Positions 1-9,886 of a DNA stretch of 42,277 nt are shown here, piece by piece. The position numbers and the translations under genes were made by a program. The stretch is from Catenulispora pinistramenti (lineage in GTDB: Bacteria > Actinomycetota > Actinomycetes > Streptomycetales > Catenulisporaceae). The notes under the pieces were generated by a model, which saw nothing but the letters and a program-made list of their open reading frames with translations, ran no database searches and was not told the DNA's origin. The stretch is taken from positions 1-42,277 of the forward strand of contig NZ_JAAFYZ010000073.1 in the NCBI RefSeq assembly GCF_018274385.1. Reading direction: 5' to 3'. How positions within the stretch are numbered: position 1 is the stretch's first letter; each line of letters starts with the position of its first letter.

Positions 1-1088
1 GGCTGGGGCTGCTGGGTGGGAGCCGGGGGCTGCGCCGGAATGAGCATGGTCTCCATGGAGGACGGGTGCTGGGGCGCGACATCCTCGGCGGCGGCCGGCG
101 AGGCGGGCTGCGGCGTTTGGATCAGCATCGTTTCCATGCCAGAGCCCGCGTTCGGCGGCACAGCATCCTGTGCGCCGGTAGCCGCTGCAGGCTGCGGCGC
201 TTGGATCAGCATGGTCTCCATGCCGGAGCCAGCCTTCGGCGGCACAGCATCTTGCGCACCAGTTGCCGCGGCAGGCTGCGGAGCCTGGATCAGCATCGTC
301 TCCATGCCAGAACCAGCCTTCGCCGGCACAGCGTCCTGCGCACCAGTAGCCGGGGCAGGCTGCGGCGCCTGAATCAGCATCGTCTCCCCACCCGCAGCAG
401 CCGCCGCACTCCCCCAAACCGGAGCCTGCGCCTGCGCCTGCGGTTGTGCCTGCGGTTGTGCCTGCGCCTGCGCCTGCGCCGCGCCCTGCCCCGGCGCCAC
501 CGCCGCGACAATCCCCGCCACATGCGGCTGGCTCAGTCCCAGCGAGGCGCCGACGGCGTCGATGATCGCGCGCTCGGCCGGCTGGATCGGGCCGTCGGCG
601 GCGGCGACCCGGGTGGCGCCGGTGACCATGGCCTCGCGGCCGGTGTCCGGGAGCTGCTGGGCCAGGGCGGCCAGCATCTGGGACAGGTCGTCGGGGACCA
701 CCTGCATGTCCTGGGCCAGGTTGGGTTCGGCGTAGCCGACCGCGCCGGCGGTGACGATCTCCTGGACGGCGGTCGCGCGCGCCGCCGGGTGGTCCCAGCC
801 GCCGCGTCGCAGGACGTTGACCATCACGCCGCGGACCGAGTTCTGCAGCAGGTCTGTGAACTGGGCCGCGGTGGGGCGGCTCAGGACCGAGGCTTGGAAG
901 TCGTTCTTGCAGTAGGTGCAGCGGACGAACTCGCCGACCACCTTCAGCGGGATCAGGGGGATGAAGAACAGCGTGAAGAAGCGCTGTGCCTTCCGGCGTT
1001 CGTAGTTCCGGTCCGCGCCGCACGCCGGGCAGGAGAACACCCCGCTGCCGATGACCCGGAAGACGGTTTTCCAGCCCCAGATGATCAT
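1..1088 (-). CDS. Zinc-ribbon/TerB-like protein with ETMLI repeat tail (3' end beyond window)
   Basis: The frame opens with ATG at 1088 behind GGAGGGG and stays open to the window edge, so the C-terminus is missing. The first ~65 residues start MIIWGWKTVF and carry two Cys pairs (CPACG, CTYC), a zinc-ribbon pattern, around a hydrophobic FFTLFFIPLIPLKVV stretch. An all-alpha segment (about 70-190), with acidic positions and the pattern VAAADGPIQPAER, looks like a TerB (tellurite-resistance) domain. An Ala/Gln/Pro linker follows, and then a tail in which G-x-E-T-M-L-I recurs at 27-28 residue spacing, five times in view. Zinc-ribbon plus TerB proteins beside leuA are a known actinobacterial arrangement. 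The repeat tail is the unusual part. It lies 64 bp after leuA on the same strand, so it may be co-transcribed. The molecular role is unknown. Confidence 0.75.
   Translation of the reverse strand, partial: MIIWGWKTVFRVIGSGVFSCPACGADRNYERRKAQRFFTLFFIPLIPLKVVGEFVRCTYCKNDFQASVLSRPTAAQFTDLLQNSVRGVMVNVLRRGGWDHPAARATAVQEIVTAGAVGYAEPNLAQDMQVVPDDLSQMLAALAQQLPDTGREAMVTGATRVAAADGPIQPAERAIIDAVGASLGLSQPHVAGIVAAVAPGQGAAQAQAQAQPQAQPQAQAQAPVWGSAAAAAGGETMLIQAPQPAPATGAQDAVPAKAGSGMETMLIQAPQPAAATGAQDAVPPKAGSGMETMLIQAPQPAAATGAQDAVPPNAGSGMETMLIQTPQPASPAAAEDVAPQHPSSMETMLIPAQPPAPTQQPQ
40..387 (-). repeat. Tandem 84-bp (28-aa) coding repeats, ETMLI motif
   Basis: The DNA encoding E-T-M-L-I occurs at 373-387, 289-303, 205-219, 121-135 and 40-54. 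Spacing is exactly 84 bp three times and 81 bp once, always in frame. The spacer reads QAPQPAAATGAQDAVPPKAGSGM with few changes. The array may continue beyond the left edge. Preservation of the motif with length-conserved disordered spacers suggests multivalent binding rather than a fold. Confidence 0.9.
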
Positions 1089-1099
1089 TGGTACTAATC

Positions 1100-1130
1100 C
1101 CCTCCGTTCCGCGCGGTACGGAACAGAGGG
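1100..1130 (-). promoter_or_regulatory. Hairpin covering the RBS of the TerB-like gene
   Basis: On the minus strand CCCTC-t-GTTCCG can pair with CGGAAC-g-GAGGG around a 7-nt loop (11 bp, one mismatch). The 3' arm contains the GGAGGGG ribosome-binding site of the gene starting at 1088, so the folded form would hide it. No T-run follows the stem, which argues against a simple leuA terminator. Confidence 0.5.
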
Positions 1131-1152
1131 AATCCTTCCACAGTGACCCGGG

Positions 1153-3066
<1,914 letters not shown>

Positions 3067-3192
3067 TCAACGGGCGCACTCGCTGTCCGTGATCCGAGAC
3101 GGCCGCCAGGCGTCACTCGATCAGCGTAATAGCGGCTCGCCGCCTGTTACGAAACAGTGATCAAAGTCATAAACCCGGCCATACTCACCGCC

Positions 3193-4278
3193 ATGACCAG
3201 CGCCACGACCCCGCCCCGAACCGCCGCCGCCCCGGCGTTCTGCGGCATCGTCCCGCCGCACCTGCTCTCCCGCCTGGCGGGTTCGAGCCTGCACGTGGCC
3301 CAGGCCGCGCGCCGCACCCTGACCGCCGACGCCCGGCACCGCCAAGCCCGCGGCGCCGTGCCCTGGGTCGGCGAGCGGCACCTGGCCCCGCCGACCGTCA
3401 CCGGGCGCGCCGACGACCGCTCGATCTTCGACGACCACGACACCGAGCACCTGCCGGGCTCGCAGGTGCGCGCCGAGGGCGGCCCGGCGACCGGGGACGC
3501 CAGCGCGGATGAGGCCTACGACGGCCTGGGCGCGACGTTCGACTTCTACCTGAAGGTCTACGACCGCTGGTCCGTGGACGGCCAGGGCCTGCCGCTGAAG
3601 GGCACGGTCCACTACGGCGTGCAGTACGACAACGCCTTCTGGAACGGCTCGCAGATGGTGTTCGGCGACGGCGACGGCGCGGTGTTCGGCCGCTTCACCG
3701 ACGCGGTGGACGTGATCGGCCACGAGCTCACCCACGGCGTCACGCAGTACACCGCGAACCTGGTCTACCGCGGCCAGTCCGGCGCGCTGAACGAGTCGGT
3801 CTCCGACTGCTTCGGCTCGATGGTCAAGCAGTACCAGCTCGGCCAGGACGCCGCCGACGCGGACTGGCTGATCGGCGCCGGGCTGTTCCTGCCCTCGGTG
3901 CGGGGCGTCGCGCTGCGCTCGATGAAGGACCCGGGCACCGCCTACGACGACCCGCACCTGGGCAAGGACCCGCAGCCGGCCGCGATGTCCGGCTACGTGG
4001 ACACCACCACCGACGACGGCGGCGTGCACATCAACTCCGGCATCCCGAACCGGGCGTTCTATCTGGCGGCCACCGCCATCGGCGGCAAGTCCTGGGAGGG
4101 CGCCGGAGCGGTCTGGTACGACGTGCTCACCTCCCCCTCGCTCCCGGCGGCCGCGACGTTCGCCACCTTCGGCACCGCGACCGTGCACGCCGCCGAAGCG
4201 CGGTTCGGCCGCCGGTCGCGGCAGGCGAACGCGGTGGCCGCGGCGTGGCGGGAGGTCGGGGTGTCGGTCCACTCCTGA
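3193..4278 (+). CDS. Protealysin-like M4 metallopeptidase
   Basis: A zinc-dependent neutral endopeptidase of the thermolysin (M4) family. The N-terminus has the short protealysin-type propeptide with CGIVPPHLL near residue 20, and no classical signal peptide, as in protealysins. The catalytic HELTH (HEXXH) sits near residue 180 and is followed by NESVSD, which supplies the third zinc ligand Glu. A conserved GGVHINSGIPNRAFY near residue 280 contains the active-site His region. At 361 aa it is typical for the group. The ATG at 3193 is preferred because CATACT lies 7 nt upstream, giving a leaderless start. A GTG at 3157 in the same frame is possible but has no RBS. It is transcribed divergently from leuA. 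Confidence 0.92.
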   Translation: MTSATTPPRTAAAPAFCGIVPPHLLSRLAGSSLHVAQAARRTLTADARHRQARGAVPWVGERHLAPPTVTGRADDRSIFDDHDTEHLPGSQVRAEGGPATGDASADEAYDGLGATFDFYLKVYDRWSVDGQGLPLKGTVHYGVQYDNAFWNGSQMVFGDGDGAVFGRFTDAVDVIGHELTHGVTQYTANLVYRGQSGALNESVSDCFGSMVKQYQLGQDAADADWLIGAGLFLPSVRGVALRSMKDPGTAYDDPHLGKDPQPAAMSGYVDTTTDDGGVHINSGIPNRAFYLAATAIGGKSWEGAGAVWYDVLTSPSLPAAATFATFGTATVHAAEARFGRRSRQANAVAAAWREVGVSVHS

Positions 4279-4307
4279 GCGGGCGTTTTCTGGCGCGATG
4301 GGCGTCC

Positions 4308-4344
<37 letters not shown>

Positions 4345-4389
4345 GTGATCGTCCCGGATATCGGCTGGGACCGCGGGCGCGCGACTCGC

Positions 4390-4395
4390 TAGTGT
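4390..4395 (+). promoter_or_regulatory. -10 box for the HIT gene (leaderless)
   Basis: TAGTGT ends 7 nt before the GTG at 4403, placing the expected transcription start at the start codon. Confidence 0.45.
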
Positions 4396-4402
4396 CGCCG
4401 TT

Positions 4403-4846
4403 GTGACAGACCAGGTTGACCCGACCGGCCAATGTGTCTTCTGCGGGATAGTCGCGGGGACGATTCCGTACGCGAAGGTAGCCGAGGATGCCATGACGTT
4501 CGCCTTCATGGATATCGATCCCGGCTCGGACGGCCACCTGGTGGTAATCCCGAAGCGGCACAGCGCTGACCTCTTCGAGATCTCCGCCGACTACCTTGCC
4601 GCCACCACACTGACTGCCCAGCGGATCGCCAAAGTCGCGCTGTCCGAGCTCGGCGCCGACGGCGTCAACCTGCTCAATTGCAGCGGTCCCGCAGCTTGGC
4701 AGACGGTCTTCCACTTCCACCTGCATGTGATCCCGCGCTACCACGATCGGAGCAAGGACCGGCTGGAGCTGCCGTTCGAGCCCGGCATGCCGGCTGACGC
4801 CGAAGCCATCGCCGAACACGCGAGGCTACTCGCCGCCAAGCTCTAG
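4403..4846 (+). CDS. HIT-family nucleotide hydrolase
   Basis: The 147-aa protein belongs to the histidine-triad superfamily, which hydrolyses nucleoside phosphoramidates or dinucleoside polyphosphates. The N-terminal CVFCGI resembles the CxxC seen in many HIT proteins. GHLVVIPKRH follows near residue 46. The triad HFHLHVIP, near residue 110, supplies the catalytic His. It is a second HIT paralogue in the window (the other is at 20216) and is not part of the housekeeping cluster. The GTG start rests on a leaderless-type -10 box and on the N-terminal alignment of the HIT fold; no Shine-Dalgarno is seen. The substrate is unknown. Confidence 0.9.
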   Translation: MTDQVDPTGQCVFCGIVAGTIPYAKVAEDAMTFAFMDIDPGSDGHLVVIPKRHSADLFEISADYLAATTLTAQRIAKVALSELGADGVNLLNCSGPAAWQTVFHFHLHVIPRYHDRSKDRLELPFEPGMPADAEAIAEHARLLAAKL

Positions 4847-4860
4847 AGGCGATGGGGCCC

Positions 4861-4884
4861 TGAGCTCCTGAGCTCCTGAGCACA
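4861..4884 (+). repeat. TGAGCTCC tandem repeat, three units
   Basis: Two exact 8-bp units TGAGCTCC and a third TGAGCACA begin 14 nt after the HIT gene's TAG stop. Each unit has a TGA. It is a weaker, plus-strand example of the stop-codon arrays seen on minus-strand genes. Confidence 0.7.
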
Positions 4885-4953
4885 GGAGGGCGCAAAAGGC
4901 TCGGGCGAATACAGCCCGGCGGAAATTCGATGGCCGCCGGCGGGGGCACTGCC

Positions 4954-4959
4954 TAGCAT
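4954..4959 (+). promoter_or_regulatory. -10 box before the mini-ORF and GNAT gene
   Basis: TAGCAT lies 8 nt before ATG 4968, consistent with a leaderless mini-ORF at the 5' end of the GNAT transcript. Confidence 0.4.
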
Positions 4960-4967
4960 CGGCGGCG

Positions 4968-5018
4968 ATGACGATCACGATCCGGGACATCGACCCCGCC
5001 GACCCGGCGACGGGATAA
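4968..5018 (+). CDS. 16-codon mini-ORF resembling the GNAT N-terminus
   Basis: Reads MTITIRDIDPADPATG then TAA and is in frame with the GNAT gene 21 nt downstream. That gene begins MPLTIRELRVEDPATV: 8 of 16 positions are identical and most others are conservative. It looks like a relic or partial duplication of a GNAT 5' end, or a small upstream ORF recruited from one. There is no evidence that the peptide is functional. Confidence 0.45.
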   Translation: MTITIRDIDPADPATG

Positions 5019-5039
5019 GCCGTGGCCTGGGGAGAAACC

Positions 5040-6020
5040 GTGCCTTTGACGATCCGTGAACTCCGCGTCGAGGACCCGGCCACCGTGCCGGAGCTGCTTG
5101 CGCTGTACCGGGATGCCGTGGCCGCCGACGCGCCGCGGTATCCGGAGCCGACCGAGTCGCTGCTGAGGTGGCTGATGGTGCCGCGCGTCGCCCGGCACCG
5201 GAGCTGCGTCGTCGCGTACGACGGAGACCGCCCGGTCGGGTACGGATGCATGAACCACGACAACGAGACCAACCGGGACCTGATCTCCGGGAACCTCTGG
5301 ATCCGGCCCGAGGACCGGGCCGAGGTCGCCGTTCCCCTGATCGGCGCGTTCAAGGCCTACGCGCGCGGTCGCGGCTGCACCCGCCTGACCCTGCCGTTCG
5401 GCGATCACTCCACGGACTACGAGGCCGTGTTCACGGCCGAGGGCGGTCGGCCGGTCGCCCGGGAGTTCCGCATGCAGGTGGATCTCACGGCGATCGACCG
5501 CGAGCGGTATGCGGACTTGGCGCAGCCGTCGGAGAAGAACGCGCACTACCGGATCGAGCAGTGGCGGAGCCCGACACCCGAGCACCTGCTGCCGGCAGTG
5601 GTCCAGGCCAACGAGGCGATGCGTGACGCGCCGACCGGCGACCTCGACTTCCAGTTCGCGCCGGCGAGCATCGATCGGCGCCGGCAGATGGAGCTCGATG
5701 CGATGGCCGTCGGCACCCGGCTCCACATCATCGCCGCGCTCACCGCGGACGCCACGATCGCCGGCTTCCACGAGGTCCTGCTGTTCCCGGGCTGCCGGAT
5801 GGCCGACGTCGGGCGCACCGCGGTCCCGACGAAGTTCCGCGGCCACGGCCTGGGCCTGCGGCTCAAGGCGGCGCTGACGCTGCACCTGCTGGAGCACGAG
5901 CCGCAGATCGACACGGTCAGCACCTGGAACGACTCGGACAACGTCCCCATGCTCCGGGTGAACGGGGCGCTGGGCTATGAGCGGGCCGAGGCCTGGAGCA
6001 ACTGGCAGTTTGACCTCTAA
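5040..6020 (+). CDS. Tandem-domain GNAT N-acetyltransferase
   Basis: The 326-aa protein contains two GNAT folds in one chain. The first (about 1-150) starts TIRELRVEDPATVPELL and has YGCMNHDNE. The second (about 170-326) has the acetyl-CoA pyrophosphate loop VPTKFRGHGLGLRLKAA near residue 265, followed by NDSDNVPMLRVNGALGY, a typical C-terminal strand and Asn/Tyr pattern. The first domain's acetyl-CoA loop is poorly conserved, so it may be structural. GTG 5040 is chosen because GGGGAG lies 5 nt upstream; a GTG at 5022 lies in the same frame. The substrate is unknown. A short look-alike of its N-terminus precedes it. Confidence 0.88.
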   Translation: MPLTIRELRVEDPATVPELLALYRDAVAADAPRYPEPTESLLRWLMVPRVARHRSCVVAYDGDRPVGYGCMNHDNETNRDLISGNLWIRPEDRAEVAVPLIGAFKAYARGRGCTRLTLPFGDHSTDYEAVFTAEGGRPVAREFRMQVDLTAIDRERYADLAQPSEKNAHYRIEQWRSPTPEHLLPAVVQANEAMRDAPTGDLDFQFAPASIDRRRQMELDAMAVGTRLHIIAALTADATIAGFHEVLLFPGCRMADVGRTAVPTKFRGHGLGLRLKAALTLHLLEHEPQIDTVSTWNDSDNVPMLRVNGALGYERAEAWSNWQFDL

Positions 6021-6078
6021 TATCAGAATTCTGCGGCCGGGCTCCGGACCCGCAGGACTCTGAGAGGGGGGACGCCGC

Positions 6079-7683
6079 GTGGCCGACCTGCCCGCCGCGG
6101 ACGCCGCCGCCGCCGTCGCCGCGGACGCTGCGGACACCGCCGGCGCCGCCGTCGCCCCGCTGGACGCGACCACGCGCATGGTGTGCGCGCAGGCGTACTG
6201 GGACCCGACCTTCGCCGCCCAGGCCGAGGAACTGCTGCTCGGCGACGCGTTCTCGGCGATCGGGCCGCCGGTCGGGCTGGACCTGCCGGTGATCCTCCGG
6301 CACGCGCGGCACTCGCTGCGGATCGATCGGCGCCGGGACTGGGCGCTGCTGGCGTGCTGGGTGCTGGTCGCGCTCTGCGTGGCCGGGCCGCTGGTGATCA
6401 CCCGGGGTACCAAGGACTTCGAGCCGACGGTGTTCGGCGTGCTCTGCGGCGTGGCCTCGGTGGCGACCCTGGCCTGGACCATAGCCACCACGGCGCGCTG
6501 GCTCCGGGTCCACGCGGCCTTCGCGCTGCTGCGCACCCCGCCGGCGCCGCCGGTCTCGGCGCCGCCGCTGCCCCCGGACGTGCACGCCGAGATCGTCGCC
6601 GACCAGGCCTCGAACGTGGTCTGCTACCCGGCCGGCGCGCCGAACCCGTTCGCCGCCTTCGGGGAGCTGCTGGGCGAGGAGGTCACGGTCCGGCTGCCGC
6701 CGGCGCCGGCCCGGGTCGACGCCACCGACCTGCACCTCTACCTGGCCAACGAGCTGGCCCGGGACCCGCGCCTGGCGGACGTGGCGATCGCCGGGAACCT
6801 GTTCGTCCGCGGCGACGTGGCCGACGACGTCCCCGGTCTGTGGCCCGGCGGCAAACAGAGCCGGCCGTCCCGCCAAGCCCACGCCCTGATCTACTCCGTG
6901 GGCATCAACCCCGGCGACCGCGCACAGACCTATCTGACCTTCCAGACCGCCCGGCACGACGGCGGCCTCATGATCTCGATGCACGTCCGCATCCGCGAAC
7001 AGAACGAGCGGATCGTCCTGGGCATCGCCTCGACGATCGCGACGCCGCCGGCCGCGAAGTACACCTCGGTCAGCGGCCCCCTCCCCCGCACCCTGGGCCG
7101 GGTGCGGGCCCACGCACGCTGGTACACGCTGCTGGAACTGCCCGGTATCGCGACCGAGGCCTGGAGCAGCCCGCTGGTCACCTTCGTCGGGCACCGGCTG
7201 AACGTGCGAGCCCGCAAGAAGGGGCTCCGCCGCATCCGCCGCAAGGGCCGGCTCCCGGAGCGCGGCGCCCGCACCTCGCTACGGCGCTGGATCATGGACC
7301 CGGCCAAGATCACCGCGCACGACGCCGAGGCCCGCGACGTCCTACGGCTGCTGCGCGAGGCGCTGTTCGAGCACCTCGTGCGCTACTTCCAGGCGCACGA
7401 ACTGCCGACCGGCGACCTGATGGGGGTGCGGGACGCGGTGCTGCGGGTGGAGGGGACCGTGCGCGCCGGAAGCGTTGTGGAGACTGGGAAACCCGATTCG
7501 GATCGGACGGCCGACACGCATCAGAAAGCTGACACAGATCAGAAGACTGACACGCGCCGGAGAGCCAAGGCGGATCGGAAGGCCGACGCGGAGCGAAGAG
7601 CCGCCGCGAACCGGAAAGCTGAAGCGGAGCGAAGAGCCAGAGCGGATCGGGACTTCAGGGCAACCGGGCGGCCTCGGCGATGA
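6079..7683 (+). CDS. Unknown two-TM protein with repetitive basic tail
   Basis: 534 aa, GTG start behind GAGAGGGGGG. The Ala-rich N-terminus is followed by two likely membrane helices (about 88-107 and 117-137), then a large soluble region. The C-terminal ~55 residues are a charged repeat of Asp/Lys/Arg/Ala (units like ADTDQK, AKADRK, AEAERR), probably a coiled coil or disordered tail. Codons in this tail are less GC-biased than in the body (GAT, AAA, CAT), which suggests recent repeat expansion. The 3' end overlaps the convergent gene by 29 bp. No family is recognised; the topology suggests a membrane-anchored cytoplasmic domain. Confidence 0.8.
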   Translation: MADLPAADAAAAVAADAADTAGAAVAPLDATTRMVCAQAYWDPTFAAQAEELLLGDAFSAIGPPVGLDLPVILRHARHSLRIDRRRDWALLACWVLVALCVAGPLVITRGTKDFEPTVFGVLCGVASVATLAWTIATTARWLRVHAAFALLRTPPAPPVSAPPLPPDVHAEIVADQASNVVCYPAGAPNPFAAFGELLGEEVTVRLPPAPARVDATDLHLYLANELARDPRLADVAIAGNLFVRGDVADDVPGLWPGGKQSRPSRQAHALIYSVGINPGDRAQTYLTFQTARHDGGLMISMHVRIREQNERIVLGIASTIATPPAAKYTSVSGPLPRTLGRVRAHARWYTLLELPGIATEAWSSPLVTFVGHRLNVRARKKGLRRIRRKGRLPERGARTSLRRWIMDPAKITAHDAEARDVLRLLREALFEHLVRYFQAHELPTGDLMGVRDAVLRVEGTVRAGSVVETGKPDSDRTADTHQKADTDQKTDTRRRAKADRKADAERRAAANRKAEAERRARADRDFRATGRPRR

Positions 7684-9640
7684 GGTCTTCGTATCGGGCG
7701 TCCGGCGTCGCCTGGAGCAGGGCGGCGAGGTGGAGCCAGCGGTCGGGGCGGCCGTCGAGATGGGCCCGGACCAGGTTCTCCAAGGGCCGGTCGAGCGGGT
7801 GGTCCAGGTCGATTCCGTCCCGCCACGACGGAAGGTTCCGCGGCCACTGCGCCGAGAACCCCCGGGCCGCCTCGATCAGCGGTTCGGCATCGCCGGCGGC
7901 CATCGACTCGCGGACCCGCGGTGCCATCGCCTCAAGGCTTCCGGCCAGCTCCAGCTCCAGCGCCCAGACCGCTTCCACCCCGATCAGCTCGGCGAGCAGC
8001 GCGTAGGCCGCCATCCGGCCCCGCTGAGCGTCGGCGCGCCACCTGGGGATGGTCACACGCAGGACACTGAGTACCCACGCGGGATCTTCGGCCATGTGCC
8101 GAAGCGCGTCCAACGCCTCGGCCGGGTCCTGCCCTGAGATCCACCGCATCACCTGGTCGTCACGCGGGGCCAGGGCGTACGCCCGCTCGATGATCTCTCG
8201 GCCGACGGCCGTGGCGCGCCCCATGATCCGCAACAGGAGGTGGGGGTCCGCCGACTCGTCCATCAGGCGGGCCAGGACCGGATCGGGTGTGGCACCGTTG
8301 GCGGCCAGTTCCCTGCGCTGCTGGAGGGTACCGTCGGCGACCACATGATCCACCAACGCCCGGCACAGCGGGGTCAGACCGGCCGCGGCCGTGATCGTCT
8401 CGTCCCACGTAGCCGGGTCGGCCAGAGCGCGGGCGGCGACATCAGCGGGCGCCAGAGCCAGGAGTATGTTCGCGGCCTCGCGAGCGCCGTCGGGCAGGGC
8501 TTCGACTGACACGAAGTGGTACCGGACAGCGCTGTCCGGCTTCGCGAAGAGTTCGAGGATGGTGCCTTTGTAGGTGTACATCCGCGAAAAAGCCTGCCCC
8601 CAGCGGTCCGGGTCGTCCGCCAACCACTCGGCGGCGTATCCGGCAATGCAGAAACGCATATCGTCTGCGGCCCGCTGCTCTCCTGGGAGATGTCCGCCAC
8701 CATCAGAGACGGCGAGCGACATCGCGAGTGCGGCCGGCCGGGTGTGTTCCAGAACTTCGGCGGGGGACATGGTGCCGGCTCGCAGCGCGGCCCAGGCCAG
8801 CACGCGAAGCCGATGGGCCGCCTGCGGGCTTTTGAGGGACGCGGCCTCACCGACGAGTTCGCGGTACTGGTCCACGGATACCGCTTCCATGCTCTCTTGC
8901 ACGGGAGTGATATCGGAGCGGAAGGTGTAGACCCAACTGAGATTATTGATTCGCGGGAACCCCAGACGGCTGAAGGCGCTGCCCCTGCACTCCCACAGCC
9001 CGCGATTCCGCTTGACCTCGGCCCGGAGACCGTGCGCGTCCAAGGTCGCGATGACCCGCGCCGCCTGCCGCCCGGTGAGCCACGCGGCATGGGGCATCAG
9101 CGCCAGGAGCAGTTCCGGGTCGTCCGCGTCGGCCACCTCGTCCCACCAGTCGGCCTCCTGGAGCCGCGACTTGGCCCTGGTGAGGGCGAGCAGGCGCCGC
9201 CTGACTCCGGGCGCGACGACCGCGTGGCCGTCCGGCCCCTGCCGATCCCGCAGGATCGCCCGGCGCGCCCGGTGTACCCGCGGATCGGCCGAATTGAAGG
9301 TGAAGAACACCTCGTCGGCTTCCGGATCGAAGCGCGTCAGGACCCGGTCGATGATCCAGTCGGGGTCTTCACCGCGGCCGCGAATGGCCTGGCGGGCCGA
9401 GGCGGCCAGGGCCGAGGCAGGGCCCCTGGCGAGGATGTGGTCCCGGGCCGCCCGGGTGAGCCGGCCCTCCATCGCCGTGACGGCCTCGGCGAGGTCCGCC
9501 TCCGGGAGCGCGGCCAGCACCGCCGGGATGTCCGCCGGCCGCGCTGATTCGAGGAGCCGGAAGAACCGGAGCAACACCTTTTCAGGCGCCGGGCCCGCCG
9601 AACTCGCATCCGGCACGGCACCAGTCGGCGGACCCGGCAT
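7655..9640 (-). CDS. Unknown alpha-helical repeat protein
   Basis: About 661 aa, rich in Ala/Leu/Arg helices with repeating motifs such as DPATWDETITAAAGLTPL and ADPHLLLRIMGRATAVG, which resemble HEAT-like or other alpha-solenoid repeats. No catalytic motif, signal peptide or membrane segment is visible. ATG 9640 (MPGPPTGAV) has GTGGGG upstream; a GTG at 9652 in frame would add four residues. No neighbour suggests a partner: it is alone on its strand, downstream of the era terminator, and converges on the two-TM gene with a 29-bp overlap. Streptomycetes hold many such uncharacterised solenoid proteins. The function is unknown. Confidence 0.8.
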   Translation of the reverse strand: MPGPPTGAVPDASSAGPAPEKVLLRFFRLLESARPADIPAVLAALPEADLAEAVTAMEGRLTRAARDHILARGPASALAASARQAIRGRGEDPDWIIDRVLTRFDPEADEVFFTFNSADPRVHRARRAILRDRQGPDGHAVVAPGVRRRLLALTRAKSRLQEADWWDEVADADDPELLLALMPHAAWLTGRQAARVIATLDAHGLRAEVKRNRGLWECRGSAFSRLGFPRINNLSWVYTFRSDITPVQESMEAVSVDQYRELVGEAASLKSPQAAHRLRVLAWAALRAGTMSPAEVLEHTRPAALAMSLAVSDGGGHLPGEQRAADDMRFCIAGYAAEWLADDPDRWGQAFSRMYTYKGTILELFAKPDSAVRYHFVSVEALPDGAREAANILLALAPADVAARALADPATWDETITAAAGLTPLCRALVDHVVADGTLQQRRELAANGATPDPVLARLMDESADPHLLLRIMGRATAVGREIIERAYALAPRDDQVMRWISGQDPAEALDALRHMAEDPAWVLSVLRVTIPRWRADAQRGRMAAYALLAELIGVEAVWALELELAGSLEAMAPRVRESMAAGDAEPLIEAARGFSAQWPRNLPSWRDGIDLDHPLDRPLENLVRAHLDGRPDRWLHLAALLQATPDARYEDLIAEAARLP

Positions 9641-9717
9641 CACCCACCCCACTTACCCCACCGCGCTAACGGGGATACGTCTTCAGTCTGTATCGGCTCA
9701 GTTTCTCAGAAGACGCA

Positions 9718-9754
9718 GACGGTCCCGGCATCTGACGAGGATGCCGGGACCGTC
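9718..9754 (-). terminator. 15-bp perfect hairpin downstream of era
   Basis: GACGGTCCCGGCATC and its exact complement flank a 7-nt loop. It lies 125 bp beyond the era stop. Its minus-strand exit has only a short T-containing stretch (GTCTGCGTCTTC), so termination is likely but not of the classic T-run type. Confidence 0.7.
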
Positions 9755-9850
9755 GGGCCCTCTACCGAGGCTCAATCGTGAGACTCACCGGGAGGGGCCA
9801 TGGTTGTGCTCGTCGCGATACAGGGTGTGAGCGCCGGGCCCACGCCGCTT

Positions 9851-9886
9851 CTCAGAGCCCTCAGAACTGTCAGAACTCTCAGAACC
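9851..9886 (-). repeat. Stop-codon tandem array at era (4 x 9 bp)
   Basis: In the era direction the units are GGTTCTGAG, AGTTCTGAC, AGTTCTGAG and GGCTCTGAG. The first contains era's own TGA. The 9-bp period keeps all four TGAs in frame, giving four successive in-frame stops. Confidence 0.9.

Noticed and set aside
16..1097. Plus-strand frames of 118 and 343 codons at the left edge
   Set aside because: They are shadows of the minus-strand TerB-like gene and its 84-bp repeats; the minus frame has the RBS, zinc-ribbon and domain pattern.
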